This document shows positions 1 through 6,979 of a stretch of DNA of 42,616 nucleotides, in pieces. The translations under genes were made by a program, and so were the position numbers. The stretch is from a virus. The notes beneath the pieces were generated by a model that saw only the letters and a list, made by a program, of their open reading frames with translations, did not search any database and was not told where the DNA came from. The first letter of the stretch is position 1. Every line of letters begins with the position of its first letter. The DNA lies in IMG/VR virus record IMGVR_UViG_3300033153_008305, positions 1 to 42,616 of that record. One strand, given 5' to 3'.

Positions 1-148
1 GAGAAGCGCAAGAGCCCACCACAGGCCCGTCCGCGAGGATCGTGTTGCAGGCCCCCGTGCCTGAGAGCCACACCCTGCCGCTTGAGTATGTGGTTAGAGC
101 GGACGTTACAGGAGAGACGTGGATCTTCAAGACGCGGGTGAAGGGGGC
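1..148. repeat. Left copy of imperfect terminal direct repeat
   Basis: These bases match the last 148 bases of the window without gaps and with 9 substitutions, by direct comparison. Both copies lie in the same reading frame of the DUF927 helicase gene. Seven of the nine differences are transversions and most change the residue (for example Q/P, V/M, V/L). An exact overlap would indicate a circular contig; the differences suggest strain variation at the join, read error, or a real diverged terminal redundancy. Confidence 0.9.
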
Positions 149-1793
149 CGATGTACTTGTTTGCCGGCGGCCTATTGTGGTGACTAGTTGGATCTCCCAC
201 GAGCGGACGGGCGTCAAAATGTTTGAGGTAGCCTGGCGGTCGGCGGGCAAGTGGCACACGGTTATAGCGCCACGGGACGTTGTTCTGGATCCTAGGAGAT
301 TGTTGAACTTAGGCCGATCCGGGCTACCGGTGTCGGGTGACAACGCGCGGGCGTTGGCTGCCTATCTCGCCGATTATAGCCTGACCAATATTGAGATCAA
401 GGGCGGGGTGCAGCGGGCCGTCAACGACGTCATGGGCTGGCAACAGCCACGGAAGTTCCCCGGCGGCGAACAGGCGTGCTTCCTAACGCCAGATCAAGCC
501 ATCTGTTGGGATAGGGATTCGGAGCCCCTGGACCCGATCGAACTTTGGGCCGAGACGGACGGTATAGCCGAGGTATACCGCGGCATCCAAGCCGCGGGCG
601 ACAGAACGGAATGGGCGCTCGCTATTCGCGATATGATGGAGTGCCCTATCGCCATGACGGTTTTCTACGCGTCTGCCGTGGCCCCGCTATTGTTGCCCTT
701 GGGGATATCCTCTTTTGCGGTTGAAATTGCGGGCCCGACGAGCGTTGGCAAGACGGTACTACTCGGCGCGTGCGCTTCGCTTTTCGGTGGCCCGTCAACG
801 CGGGACGGGTTCATTTTGGCCTGGGGCTCCACAAGGGCCAGCCTCTCAGGAATAGCCCATCACCGCTGCGACTACCCAACCCTACTGGACGACACGAAAT
901 TAGCCCGTTCCAGTAGGGGGAAATCGATCGTGCCTTCGATTATCTACTCCTTGACCGAGGGCCGGGATGATTCTCGCAGTAGTTCCAAGGGCCTTGTGGC
1001 CACCAAAACCTGGCGCACAATTGTAATCAGCACCGGCGAGCATAGGCTCGTTGACGACAATACCCACGCGGGGTGTGCCGCTCGGACGTTGTCGTTTTGG
1101 GGCAAACCGTTTGGCGACTGGAAGGGGGCCCAGGTCGAGGCGCTGGCCAACAAGCTCGCGGTGCACCACGGCCACGGCGGGACCCGATACATTCGGTATA
1201 TCGTCGAAAATGAAGCGCGGTGGTCAGAGTGGAGACAGCAATATGAGGAGTGCGTCAACCGCCATCAAATTACACTCGAGGACCGTGGCGCGGGGCCCGT
1301 GGCGCATCGATTCTGCGGACACACCGCGGCGATCGAAATGGCTGGCAGGTTGATGCACGAGTCTATGGGGGAGCTGGGAAATTTCATCTCGCCGATACCC
1401 GATATGCTTGACCAAATTCTCGAGGCGGACAGCGCTACGAAAAAAAACAGTGACGCCCTGGGCCTTGTGTGGGACTTCATAATGGGACACAAGACGAGCT
1501 TCATAGGTGGGATTGAAGAGGATAGGCGGCCACCCTGGGGTTCGTGCGTAGGCAAGAAAATGCAGGGGACGGGACGCAACGGATACGCGTTTTTCACGAC
1601 TGACCTGAATTTGTTATTAGAGAAAAACGGGTTTCAGGCGCGGGCTACGCGGCGTCAGTTTAAAGAATCTGGCGTTTTACTAACCGGCAAAGGGCGGACA
1701 ACCATGGCAGTGAGGACAGGAGAGGAAGTCAATAATATGGTGTATTTCTTAACCGATAAAGTGCAAGCCGCGCTTAACTTAAGGGATTTGTAA
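3..1793 (+). CDS. DUF927-family helicase/ATPase, 3' part (N-terminus at window end)
   Basis: This is a large P-loop ATPase of the phage DUF927 (superfamily II helicase-like) type, expected to unwind DNA during phage replication. A Walker A motif, AGPTSVGKT, lies at nt 729-755. An acidic LLDD Walker B-like motif lies near nt 882-893, followed by the STGE segment typical of the family. The reading frame is open from base 3, and its true start is almost certainly the ATG at 42393, which adds about 39 residues. A GTG at 42 could be mistaken for the start. The gene is followed by AT-rich non-coding DNA and the VRR-NUC gene, consistent with an early replication block. I am confident of the family and less so of the exact biochemical role. 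Confidence 0.8.
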   Translation, partial: EAQEPTTGPSARIVLQAPVPESHTLPLEYVVRADVTGETWIFKTRVKGADVLVCRRPIVVTSWISHERTGVKMFEVAWRSAGKWHTVIAPRDVVLDPRRLLNLGRSGLPVSGDNARALAAYLADYSLTNIEIKGGVQRAVNDVMGWQQPRKFPGGEQACFLTPDQAICWDRDSEPLDPIELWAETDGIAEVYRGIQAAGDRTEWALAIRDMMECPIAMTVFYASAVAPLLLPLGISSFAVEIAGPTSVGKTVLLGACASLFGGPSTRDGFILAWGSTRASLSGIAHHRCDYPTLLDDTKLARSSRGKSIVPSIIYSLTEGRDDSRSSSKGLVATKTWRTIVISTGEHRLVDDNTHAGCAARTLSFWGKPFGDWKGAQVEALANKLAVHHGHGGTRYIRYIVENEARWSEWRQQYEECVNRHQITLEDRGAGPVAHRFCGHTAAIEMAGRLMHESMGELGNFISPIPDMLDQILEADSATKKNSDALGLVWDFIMGHKTSFIGGIEEDRRPPWGSCVGKKMQGTGRNGYAFFTTDLNLLLEKNGFQARATRRQFKESGVLLTGKGRTTMAVRTGEEVNNMVYFLTDKVQAALNLRDL

Positions 1794-2091
1794 CCGACCT
1801 TATAGAATGTATACACCATGTGTCCACCAACGGAATCAAAGTGTTACAGCACAAGTCTGTGGAATCGGTGATGATTTCGTAGGCTCCGAGACTTTTGTCA
1901 TCTGTTATCACTTTCCCCCCGCGCACACCCCCCCTATTTATACTCTATTCTTGTTGACGCCTAAACAGGACACCGTGCATATCCTACCTTTGAATACACA
2001 GGACATAGGGCTTATTCACCTGAACAAGTTATCCGCGCTTCTTCCTATACTGAACAAAGAATATACTCAATATACCCCTATATTCTATATA

Positions 2092-2105
2092 TGTGTGTGT
2101 GTGTG
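2092..2105. repeat. (TG)7 dinucleotide run
   Basis: Seven TG repeats directly follow an alternating AT stretch (ATATAT). Purine/pyrimidine alternation of this kind melts or adopts Z-DNA readily. It lies 15 bases before a tetranucleotide run. Confidence 0.85.
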
Positions 2106-2119
2106 AAGTGGTTACAAAT

Positions 2120-2156
<37 letters not shown>

Positions 2157-2276
2157 TATCATTGAGAAAGAACAAATGTTCAGTGGTGCCTACATGGGTG
2201 GCTACTCGGCGCCACAAGCTACCCACAGTGGCAACACAACCACTATCCCAGAAACCCCAGCAAAGGAGGTCGCAAA

Positions 2277-2672
2277 ATGCCAACAAAGAAGCCCGCATTC
2301 CCTTGCAGAACAGAAAATCAAGAGCAGAAAATGCTGTGCGATTGGATGACCTGCCATGGCCTCTTATATGCTCATGTCCCTAACCAGAGCGGGGGCGTAG
2401 GGGAGGCCAGCCAGCGAGCCATTACCCAGGCCAAACTCAAGAGGATCGGGCTCAAACCCGGGTTCCCGGACTTGCTTGTTTTCGACGCACCCCCATCCTG
2501 CCCCCAATATGTAGGGGTGGCTATCGAGCTTAAGCGCCGCAAAGGCAGCAAGGCATCCCTACTCCAACTCTGCTGGCTCGAGGACCTCGAGCGCCGCGGC
2601 TGGGCAGCCCGCGTGTGCCACGGCGCCGACGATGCAATCGCCTGGCTCGAGTCCCTCGGTTGGGGCCTGTGA
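2277..2672 (+). CDS. VRR-NUC domain nuclease
   Basis: A 131-residue single-domain nuclease of the VRR-NUC branch of the PD-(D/E)XK superfamily. The core is visible as GFPDLLVF (metal-binding Asp) followed by an ELKRRKG strand (Glu-x-Lys). The family's C-terminal pattern Q..WL..L...GW...VCHG..DAI.WL comes next. Such stand-alone phage VRR-NUC proteins are structure-specific or nicking endonucleases linked to recombination or replication. The start is fixed by a very strong Shine-Dalgarno AAAGGAGGT at 2262-2270, six bases before the ATG. It follows the helicase gene after the AT-rich spacer. Confidence 0.88.
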   Translation: MPTKKPAFPCRTENQEQKMLCDWMTCHGLLYAHVPNQSGGVGEASQRAITQAKLKRIGLKPGFPDLLVFDAPPSCPQYVGVAIELKRRKGSKASLLQLCWLEDLERRGWAARVCHGADDAIAWLESLGWGL

Positions 2673-3057
2673 GCCCCTGGCAGCCCCGTCACGCGCCGTA
2701 GCGATTGCGGGCGGGGTCAAGTGCCGGGCGGGTCCGTGTGTGCGCCTAGATGTCTTGACGGCCTGCCGGCCGAGCAACCGCTCGCCGCCACCCCCGTGAC
2801 GCACCGCGTCGACGTGGCAGAATAATAACTCGGATACATTGCCCGCCGCATGTGCTTCAATGGAATACATTCGTGCCCATCTAACCCTCGTGTGCTACGC
2901 GCAATATACGCCGTGCAACCGTCCGTTGCAAAATGTGTACGACGGCGGCACATGCGTACCACCAACTAATACAATTGCCTACACTTCCCCACCTGAACGG
3001 GGCCGATACCAGTTATCCCTCGGTTGATATGAGTTTGGGTCAGAGTGCTACACAAAA
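2673..3057. other. Gene-free spacer upstream of the repeat array
   Basis: About 385 bases without a supportable gene; short frames here lack ribosome binding sites. A stem-loop with CGAGC/GCTCG arms and an AACC loop, extended by CGG/CCG across a bulge, lies at 2767-2787 downstream of the nuclease gene. It lacks a T-tract, so it is at best a weak terminator or RNA-processing site. Confidence 0.4.
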
Positions 3058-3497
3058 ACGGGACCGAAAACGTTCGTTTTATGATGGGCTTTGTGGGGCA
3101 CAAGGGGCCGAACTGAAATCGTTAGGAGCGGATCTTGAAACGAATCTTTCGTGATGGGCCTTGTACACTCAAGAGAGACATCTCAAAACGTTAAGAGAGA
3201 AACCGAAAACGAATCTTTGAGGATGGTCTCTTGTGTCCTTTAAGGGCCGGACCGAAATCATCAAGAGATAATCTTGAAACAAATCTTTGAGGATGACTTT
3301 TTGTGTGTCACGGGAGCCGGACCGAAATCGTTAGGAGAGAAACCTGAAACGAATCTTTGAGGATGGTCTCTTGTATGCTCAAGAGAGACATCTTCAATCA
3401 TCAAGAGCGAAACCGAAAACGTTCGTTTCATGATGCCCCCTGTGCGTCACAGGAGCCGGACCGAAATCGTTAGGAGAGAAACCTGAAACAGGTCTTT
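3058..3497. repeat. About 70-bp degenerate tandem repeat array, six units plus a partial
   Basis: A repeated anchor GAAACGAATCTTT, or its variant GAAAACGTTCGTTT, starts at about 3065, 3137, 3204, 3276, 3346, 3414 and 3485, giving periods of 67-72 bases. Units come in two flavours. Type A (units 1, 3, 4, 6) carries GGACCGAAATCGTTAGGAG or a close variant; type B (units 2, 5) carries CAAGAGAGACATC. In unit 5 the segment around 3363-3391 can fold into a hairpin (GATGGTCTCTTG against CAAGAGAGACATC). Spacing is too tight and units too divergent for CRISPR. Possible roles are iterons of an origin, a partition or packaging site, or a structured RNA. Confidence 0.8.
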
Positions 3498-3514
3498 TGC
3501 TGTTGGGCTAAAAC

Positions 3515-3546
3515 GGCTGCCCCTAACCACAACGTAAGGGGCAGCC
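3515..3546 (+). terminator. Perfect 10-bp stem-loop after the repeat array
   Basis: GGCTGCCCCT pairs with AGGGGCAGCC across a 12-base loop. No T-run follows, so it is not a canonical intrinsic terminator. A second hairpin, GCGGGCG/CGCCCGC, follows at 3596-3620. Together they separate the array from the promoter of the next gene and may insulate it from upstream transcription. Confidence 0.45.
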
Positions 3547-3628
3547 AACCCGCGGCACGATGTACTGTTTTTCGAGCCACAACAAAAAGTAAACCGCGGG
3601 CGCGCCAACCTACCGCCCGCGCCCCCGC

Positions 3629-3671
3629 TTGTCAACCCGCACTTGACGCCTGTAGCAAACGGCTATACAAC
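3629..3671 (+). promoter_or_regulatory. Promoter with TTGTCAACC box, first Cys/His microprotein
   Basis: A TTGTCAACC box (3629-3637) precedes -35 TTGACG (3643-3648), a 17-base spacer and -10 TACAAC (3666-3671), with the ATG only five bases further on. The same arrangement with identical spacings recurs before the paralogue at 4085. The predicted transcription start coincides with the start codon, suggesting a leaderless mRNA. Confidence 0.55.
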
Positions 3672-3676
3672 AGGCT

Positions 3677-3955
3677 ATGGCCAAGGGCGCAATGGCGAGT
3701 CGCGAAGATGAGTGGGCAGCCCATTGCCGTATGGTATCCGCCGAGTTGCGCAAAGCGGGCTACCACCTAGGCGATACGATTAGTCAACCTTGGGATAGGG
3801 TGACGGCTATGCAGTTGCGCGCCGCCCTGTTAGCTGGCCTCGCCGAGCGGCGGTGCCCATGGTGCAAACAGACTGACTGGCACAATGACGCATGCAGCGC
3901 GGCCGCGGTTGCTGCGGTAGATCTGGATTCGGCGCTGCGGATCACTAAGGTGTAG
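3677..3955 (+). CDS. Small CxxC/His-Cys zinc-binding-like protein, paralogue 1
   Basis: A 92-residue protein of unknown function. Near the C-terminus it has CPWCKQTDWHNDAC (C-x2-C-x5-H-x3-C), a likely zinc site, followed by AAVAAVDLDS. The next gene carries the same block (CPSC..WHSDEC then AVLAIDIES), so the two are diverged tandem paralogues with different N-terminal halves. Both have the same promoter layout. An internal ATG at 3692 is preceded by AAGGG and is an alternative start. Small early zinc proteins of phages often bind host proteins or nucleic acid, but nothing here specifies a partner. Confidence 0.7.
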   Translation: MAKGAMASREDEWAAHCRMVSAELRKAGYHLGDTISQPWDRVTAMQLRAALLAGLAERRCPWCKQTDWHNDACSAAAVAAVDLDSALRITKV

Positions 3956-4036
3956 CACCAACCCACCCCCGCTTGGGGAGGTATGCGAAACCACAGGGGC
4001 GAGCCGGCCCGCCCCTTGTAGCCCCCGCGGCAACAA

Positions 4037-4079
4037 TTGTCAACCGCCACTTGACGTCAGAGATCCCCCGCGGTAGAAC
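4037..4079 (+). promoter_or_regulatory. Promoter with TTGTCAACC box, second Cys/His microprotein
   Basis: TTGTCAACC (4037-4045) lies 14 bases before -35 TTGACG (4051-4056), followed by a 17-base spacer and -10 TAGAAC (4074-4079). The ATG lies five bases later. This copies the layout upstream of 3677 although the spacer bases differ, which indicates conserved function rather than recent copying. Confidence 0.55.
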
Positions 4080-4084
4080 GCGCC

Positions 4085-4378
4085 ATGACCCCAGGGGCGC
4101 GCACACGCATAAGCAAAACGTGGGAATGGGAAGTCCACAGTGAAGACCTCGCCCGTGAGTTGCGTGTGTTGAGTTGCGATAGGGAGTGGCTATGGGCCCT
4201 ACCCCATGGGCGCGAGCGAGCGCTATGGCAACGGCTCTTGTTAGCCGAGGCACTAGACGATGGGCTTTGCCCGTCGTGCCACCAAAGCGGCTGGCATAGT
4301 GATGAGTGCCGCGCGTCCGCGGTGCTCGCGATAGACATCGAATCGATTATCCAACAGCAAGGCCGCGCATGCATGTGA
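4085..4378 (+). CDS. Small CxxC/His-Cys zinc-binding-like protein, paralogue 2
   Basis: A 97-residue product sharing the C-terminal zinc-like block of its upstream neighbour: CPSCHQSGWHSDEC, then an AV.AID..S helix. The N-terminal half is Trp/Arg/Glu-rich and not alignable by eye to paralogue 1. No Shine-Dalgarno sequence is evident before the ATG, and the promoter -10 sits five bases upstream, so translation is probably leaderless. The function is unknown; the conserved part is the Cys/His knuckle. Confidence 0.7.
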   Translation: MTPGARTRISKTWEWEVHSEDLARELRVLSCDREWLWALPHGRERALWQRLLLAEALDDGLCPSCHQSGWHSDECRASAVLAIDIESIIQQQGRACM

Positions 4379-4425
4379 CTATGCCAGGGGTGTCATTGTA
4401 CTACGGGCCGGTGAAGGGGGCGAAG

Positions 4426-4749
4426 ATGGATCAACGAACACGCGACGAGATCAGACAGATGACGCGCGACGAGATGGCTCTATACGTCATAGCGCATATG
4501 CCCCCCGAGGGTCGTGAGACCATAGGGGCTCTTGGAGGGGAGGACGCCATAGCTGTTTCGTTGTGGATAATGAGCGTCTGGAGTCAGACCACAAACACAA
4601 AGCAGGGCCCCGGGGCAATGTCGCGGGCGCGGGTGGTTGGCCAGCGGTGGGCGGTAATGTCTGACGCTGCAAAAGAGGTGGCCACAACTCTGGCCGAGGC
4701 GATAGATGAGGATACGGCTTCGCGGGCGGGGGCCGGCGATGACCGATAA
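4426..4749 (+). CDS. Hypothetical protein
   Basis: A 107-residue acidic, helical protein, not recognised. The start chosen is the ATG at 4426, preceded by GGGGG-type purines at 4415-4420. An earlier in-frame ATG at 4381 lacks a ribosome binding site. It begins with a charged, repetitive segment (TRDEIRQMTRDEM). It overlaps the next gene by 11 bases, indicating translational coupling in an early operon. Confidence 0.65.
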   Translation: MDQRTRDEIRQMTRDEMALYVIAHMPPEGRETIGALGGEDAIAVSLWIMSVWSQTTNTKQGPGAMSRARVVGQRWAVMSDAAKEVATTLAEAIDEDTASRAGAGDDR

Positions 4750-5197
4750 ACCCAACGACTCGAATAGAGACACAGCGGTCTTGCCAGGCAACCTAGCGTC
4801 ACCGCGCATGGTGCGGTTGTTAGGGGAGCTTCGCACGGCAACGCCGGTGCAACAATTGGCGATAGCCTTAGAGGTGACCCGCGCATGGGACGCTTCTGTC
4901 GAGATGATGTGTCGCGAAGATGAGGCGCAGACGGCAATGGACGAATTCACGGCGAGCGGGCTACGGGCCATCCCGCCTGTCCCTCGCAAGATGGTCGAGG
5001 CCATGCCCCCGGCCGATGCGAAAAAGGTGATCGGGTGGATCACGCTTGCGCGACACATAGTAGACATGCGGCTCAATAATCTGCCCCTCCGTATCAAGTC
5101 ACTGCACGGTATCTGGGAAGCAATGACGCCGGCCTTGCGTGAGAGTTGCTTGCGTGTGGCCAATGCAATGGAGTGTGTCGGCGGGGGCACCGCATGA
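4739..5197 (+). CDS. Hypothetical protein
   Basis: A 152-residue, mostly helical protein of unknown function starting MTDKPNDSN. The gene two positions downstream starts MMTDKSNGS, so the two N-termini may be related or share a copied start region. The ATG at 4739 lies inside the end of the previous gene; the stop overlaps the next start (ATGA). No domain recognised. Confidence 0.65.
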   Translation: MTDKPNDSNRDTAVLPGNLASPRMVRLLGELRTATPVQQLAIALEVTRAWDASVEMMCREDEAQTAMDEFTASGLRAIPPVPRKMVEAMPPADAKKVIGWITLARHIVDMRLNNLPLRIKSLHGIWEAMTPALRESCLRVANAMECVGGGTA

Positions 5198-5292
5198 ACT
5201 TCGCAATGTTTTGCTTTGGGTTCGCCACCGCTGCGACGCTGGCTGCCTGGCTTTGGGCATACCGCGACCATGACGATAGCAGGATGGGGTAA
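5194..5292 (+). CDS. 32-residue single-pass membrane peptide
   Basis: A small ORF lies exactly between two genes: its ATG overlaps the upstream stop (ATGA at 5194-5197) and its TAA overlaps the downstream ATG (TAATG at 5290-5294). It encodes a hydrophobic helix from residue 2 to about 22 (NFAMFCFGFATAATLAAW) and a charged tail RDHDDSRM. This double coupling argues that it is real. Possible roles include membrane stress, superinfection exclusion or lysis timing; none is demonstrated. Confidence 0.6.
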   Translation: MNFAMFCFGFATAATLAAWLWAYRDHDDSRMG

Positions 5293-5774
5293 TGATGACT
5301 GATAAATCCAACGGCTCTATTCACGATATCGTGATCGCCGCGTTAGTCGCGGGCGGCTATGACGGGATATGCTCACAATATAGTGACGGCACCTATGAGT
5401 GCGCTTGCCTGGCCGAAAGGATCAAGGGGTGCTCCCTTCTCAGCGACCGTTGCTACCCGGGCTATCGCCGAGATGTTCCGGGGTCCGACCATGGGTGGAT
5501 CATAACGCGGACCAAACCCGGGCCCACGGCGGATCGTAGCGACTGGCCACAATGGTTGCTGGACGCCGAGACGCAAGATGCGGATGTCGAGATCATCAAT
5601 GGGTTTGTACATTGGTATAACGGGCGGTGGCTCTCTGGCCGGTGGGCGGATGGTGTCTGGTATCAAGGCAGTTTTGTGGCGGGCACGTGGGAGTCGGGAG
5701 AATGGCTTGACGGCAGATGGGCTGGCGGCGAGTGGGTTTCGGGAGAATGGTTCGCCAAGGGCAAACACCCATGA
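5292..5774 (+). CDS. Phage protein with C-terminal Trp/Gly pentapeptide-like repeats
   Basis: A 160-residue protein. Residues 20-70 contain the Cys-rich segment common in small phage hypotheticals (C.C...I.GC...C.PGY). From about residue 109 the chain is a run of five-residue units of the form G-x-W/F-x-x, for example GRWLSGRWADGVWYQG, repeated about eight times to the end. Such spacing suggests a beta-solenoid like pentapeptide-repeat or MORN-like folds, with aromatic stacks instead of Leu/Phe. Pentapeptide folds can mimic DNA, but here that is speculation. It could start at either the ATG at 5292 or the ATG at 5295. Confidence 0.7.
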   Translation: MMTDKSNGSIHDIVIAALVAGGYDGICSQYSDGTYECACLAERIKGCSLLSDRCYPGYRRDVPGSDHGWIITRTKPGPTADRSDWPQWLLDAETQDADVEIINGFVHWYNGRWLSGRWADGVWYQGSFVAGTWESGEWLDGRWAGGEWVSGEWFAKGKHP

Positions 5775-5992
5775 CCGACACCGCCCGCTATGACATGCGA
5801 CCCGAGCGCCCCAAGTGCTGCCCGCGGGCGACTGAGCAAACGTCCATTGTGCGACTCGCGAGCGGTTGGTATCTACGTGTGCCAACTCGACACATTGGAG
5901 ACGACGGCGTAGGATACACCCCCGCGGCCTATTGCCCATTCTGCGGCAAAACGCTACATCTCAAGAGCAAGACCAATGGTGGGCAACCGTAG
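5771..5992 (+). CDS. Small zinc-ribbon-like protein
   Basis: 73 residues, start codon overlapping the upstream stop (ATGA at 5771-5774). It has CC at residues 15-16 and CPFCGK near residue 55, a pattern compatible with a single zinc ribbon (a CxxC knuckle plus a split CC). The function is unknown; such proteins are common in phage early operons. The 3' end takes part in a long inverted repeat with the downstream intergenic region. Confidence 0.6.
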   Translation: MTDTARYDMRPERPKCCPRATEQTSIVRLASGWYLRVPTRHIGDDGVGYTPAAYCPFCGKTLHLKSKTNGGQP

Positions 5993-6044
5993 CCAGCGGA
6001 GATGCACCGCACCCTACTAACCAATAGGGCTCTCGGTTGCCCGC
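5979..6044 (+). promoter_or_regulatory. Long inverted repeat spanning gene end and Dam leader
   Basis: GTGGGCAACCG (5979-5989) pairs with CGGTTGCCCGC (6034-6044) across about 44 bases, which themselves hold a CCCTA/TAGGG hairpin. No T-run follows, so it is not a simple terminator. The right arm lies about ten bases upstream of the AAAGGAG ribosome binding site of the methyltransferase gene, so it may tune its translation or mRNA stability. Confidence 0.4.
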
Positions 6045-6060
6045 CACCCAAAGGAGCAAG

Positions 6061-6552
6061 ATGACGTCCGCAGAATGGTACACGCCCACCGGCATCATCG
6101 AGGCAGCCCGCGCCGCGCTCGGGTCTATCGACACCGACCCCGCGTCTTGCAAGGCAGCGCAGGCCGTAGTCCGCGCGGGCACTTATTACACAGAGCAAGA
6201 CGACGGGCTCTTGCACGAGTGGCGCGGCAACGTGTGGCTTAACCCGCCCTACGGCCGCGGGCTTGTGGATAAGTTTGTGGACAAATACTGTCGCGAGATA
6301 GCCGCCGAGCATTGCACGCAAGCCATCGTGCTAGTCAACGCGTCGACCGAGACCGCGTGGTTCCATCGTCTCCTGGGAGTCTCGAGTGCGCTTTGCATTC
6401 TCAAGGGCCGGCTCCGGAACTGGCGCACGACGGAGAGTCACGACCGCCCCCGCTTTGCGCAAATCCTGTGCTATCATGGAACAAACAAGCGCGGCTTCGC
6501 CCGTGCGTTTGAACGCTTCGGGTGTTGTGTGGAAGCGGTGAAAACGAAGTGA
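6061..6552 (+). CDS. Phage Dam-like DNA N6-adenine methyltransferase
   Basis: 163 residues, matching the compact phage N-6-adenine methyltransferase family. It has an opening EWYTP motif, the IDTDPAS strand and the catalytic NPPYGR motif near residue 62, within W.GNVWLNPPYG. It transfers methyl from S-adenosylmethionine to adenine in DNA. The start is fixed by AAAGGAG at 6050-6056 before the ATG. It precedes a duplicated terminase/methyltransferase cassette, so this region encodes three adenine methyltransferases. No partner endonuclease is adjacent, so it is an orphan methylase that may protect phage DNA from restriction. Confidence 0.85.
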   Translation: MTSAEWYTPTGIIEAARAALGSIDTDPASCKAAQAVVRAGTYYTEQDDGLLHEWRGNVWLNPPYGRGLVDKFVDKYCREIAAEHCTQAIVLVNASTETAWFHRLLGVSSALCILKGRLRNWRTTESHDRPRFAQILCYHGTNKRGFARAFERFGCCVEAVKTK

Positions 6553-6959
6553 ACGATAGGGCCCTTGCCAGGCTGCAGCCGCCGGCTGCGGGCGTCCTGA
6601 CTCGGGACGAAGAACTCGCTCTGTTCCATTATCAGACTTATGCGACGCCCCTCCACGTCTCACAGCAAATGGAGATAACCCCCTACCGCGCGCGACAGCT
6701 GGTTGACGCAGCCCTTGACAAGCTCATTGCATCGCACGACCGCCGGCGTCAGCAGATGCTCGACATCGTGCGCATCGACACGCTGATTGCGGCGCACTGG
6801 CCGGATGCGATGAAAGGCTACGCGGACAGTACGCGACAAGTGATCAACCTGATCAAGCAACGCGCCGACATGCTGGGGTTGGGGTATCCAGATCTACGGG
6901 AGTTGCCCAAGCAAATGCACCGCGTGGCCGCGCCCATGCTCCGTAAGCGTGGCAAGTAG
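6549..6959 (+). CDS. Terminase small subunit-like HTH protein, copy 1
   Basis: 136 residues from a GTG overlapping the upstream stop (GTGA). The N-terminal half carries a helix-turn-helix-like segment (HVSQQMEITPYRARQLVDAAL). The C-terminal half has the pattern RIDTLI...W..A..G....V..LI..RA.MLGL, typical of small-terminase-like phage proteins upstream of TerL. The second copy at 8029 shares this C-terminal half. Each copy is followed by a D12-class methyltransferase. Copy 2 is closer to terL and may be the packaging subunit, leaving copy 1 free to diverge. Confidence 0.6.
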   Translation: MNDRALARLQPPAAGVLTRDEELALFHYQTYATPLHVSQQMEITPYRARQLVDAALDKLIASHDRRRQQMLDIVRIDTLIAAHWPDAMKGYADSTRQVINLIKQRADMLGLGYPDLRELPKQMHRVAAPMLRKRGK

Positions 6960-6979
6960 ACTGTATCTTGACAATAGTC

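Noticed and set aside
1-148. Diversity-generating retroelement template/variable repeat pair
   Set aside because: Substitutions are not adenine-specific in either copy and no reverse transcriptase is present.
1807-2106. 99-codon ORF in the AT-rich region
   Set aside because: No Shine-Dalgarno sequence, unnatural composition, and its end is translated TG dinucleotide repeat.
2839-3154. Short + strand ORFs before and into the repeat array
   Set aside because: No ribosome binding site, low-quality composition, and one reads into the repeats.
3058-3497. CRISPR array
   Set aside because: Units are contiguous, degenerate and about 70 bp with no unique spacers between constant repeats; no cas genes are present.
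4480-5271. 263-codon reverse ORF
   Set aside because: It is antisense to three tightly coupled + strand genes with better starts and overlaps.
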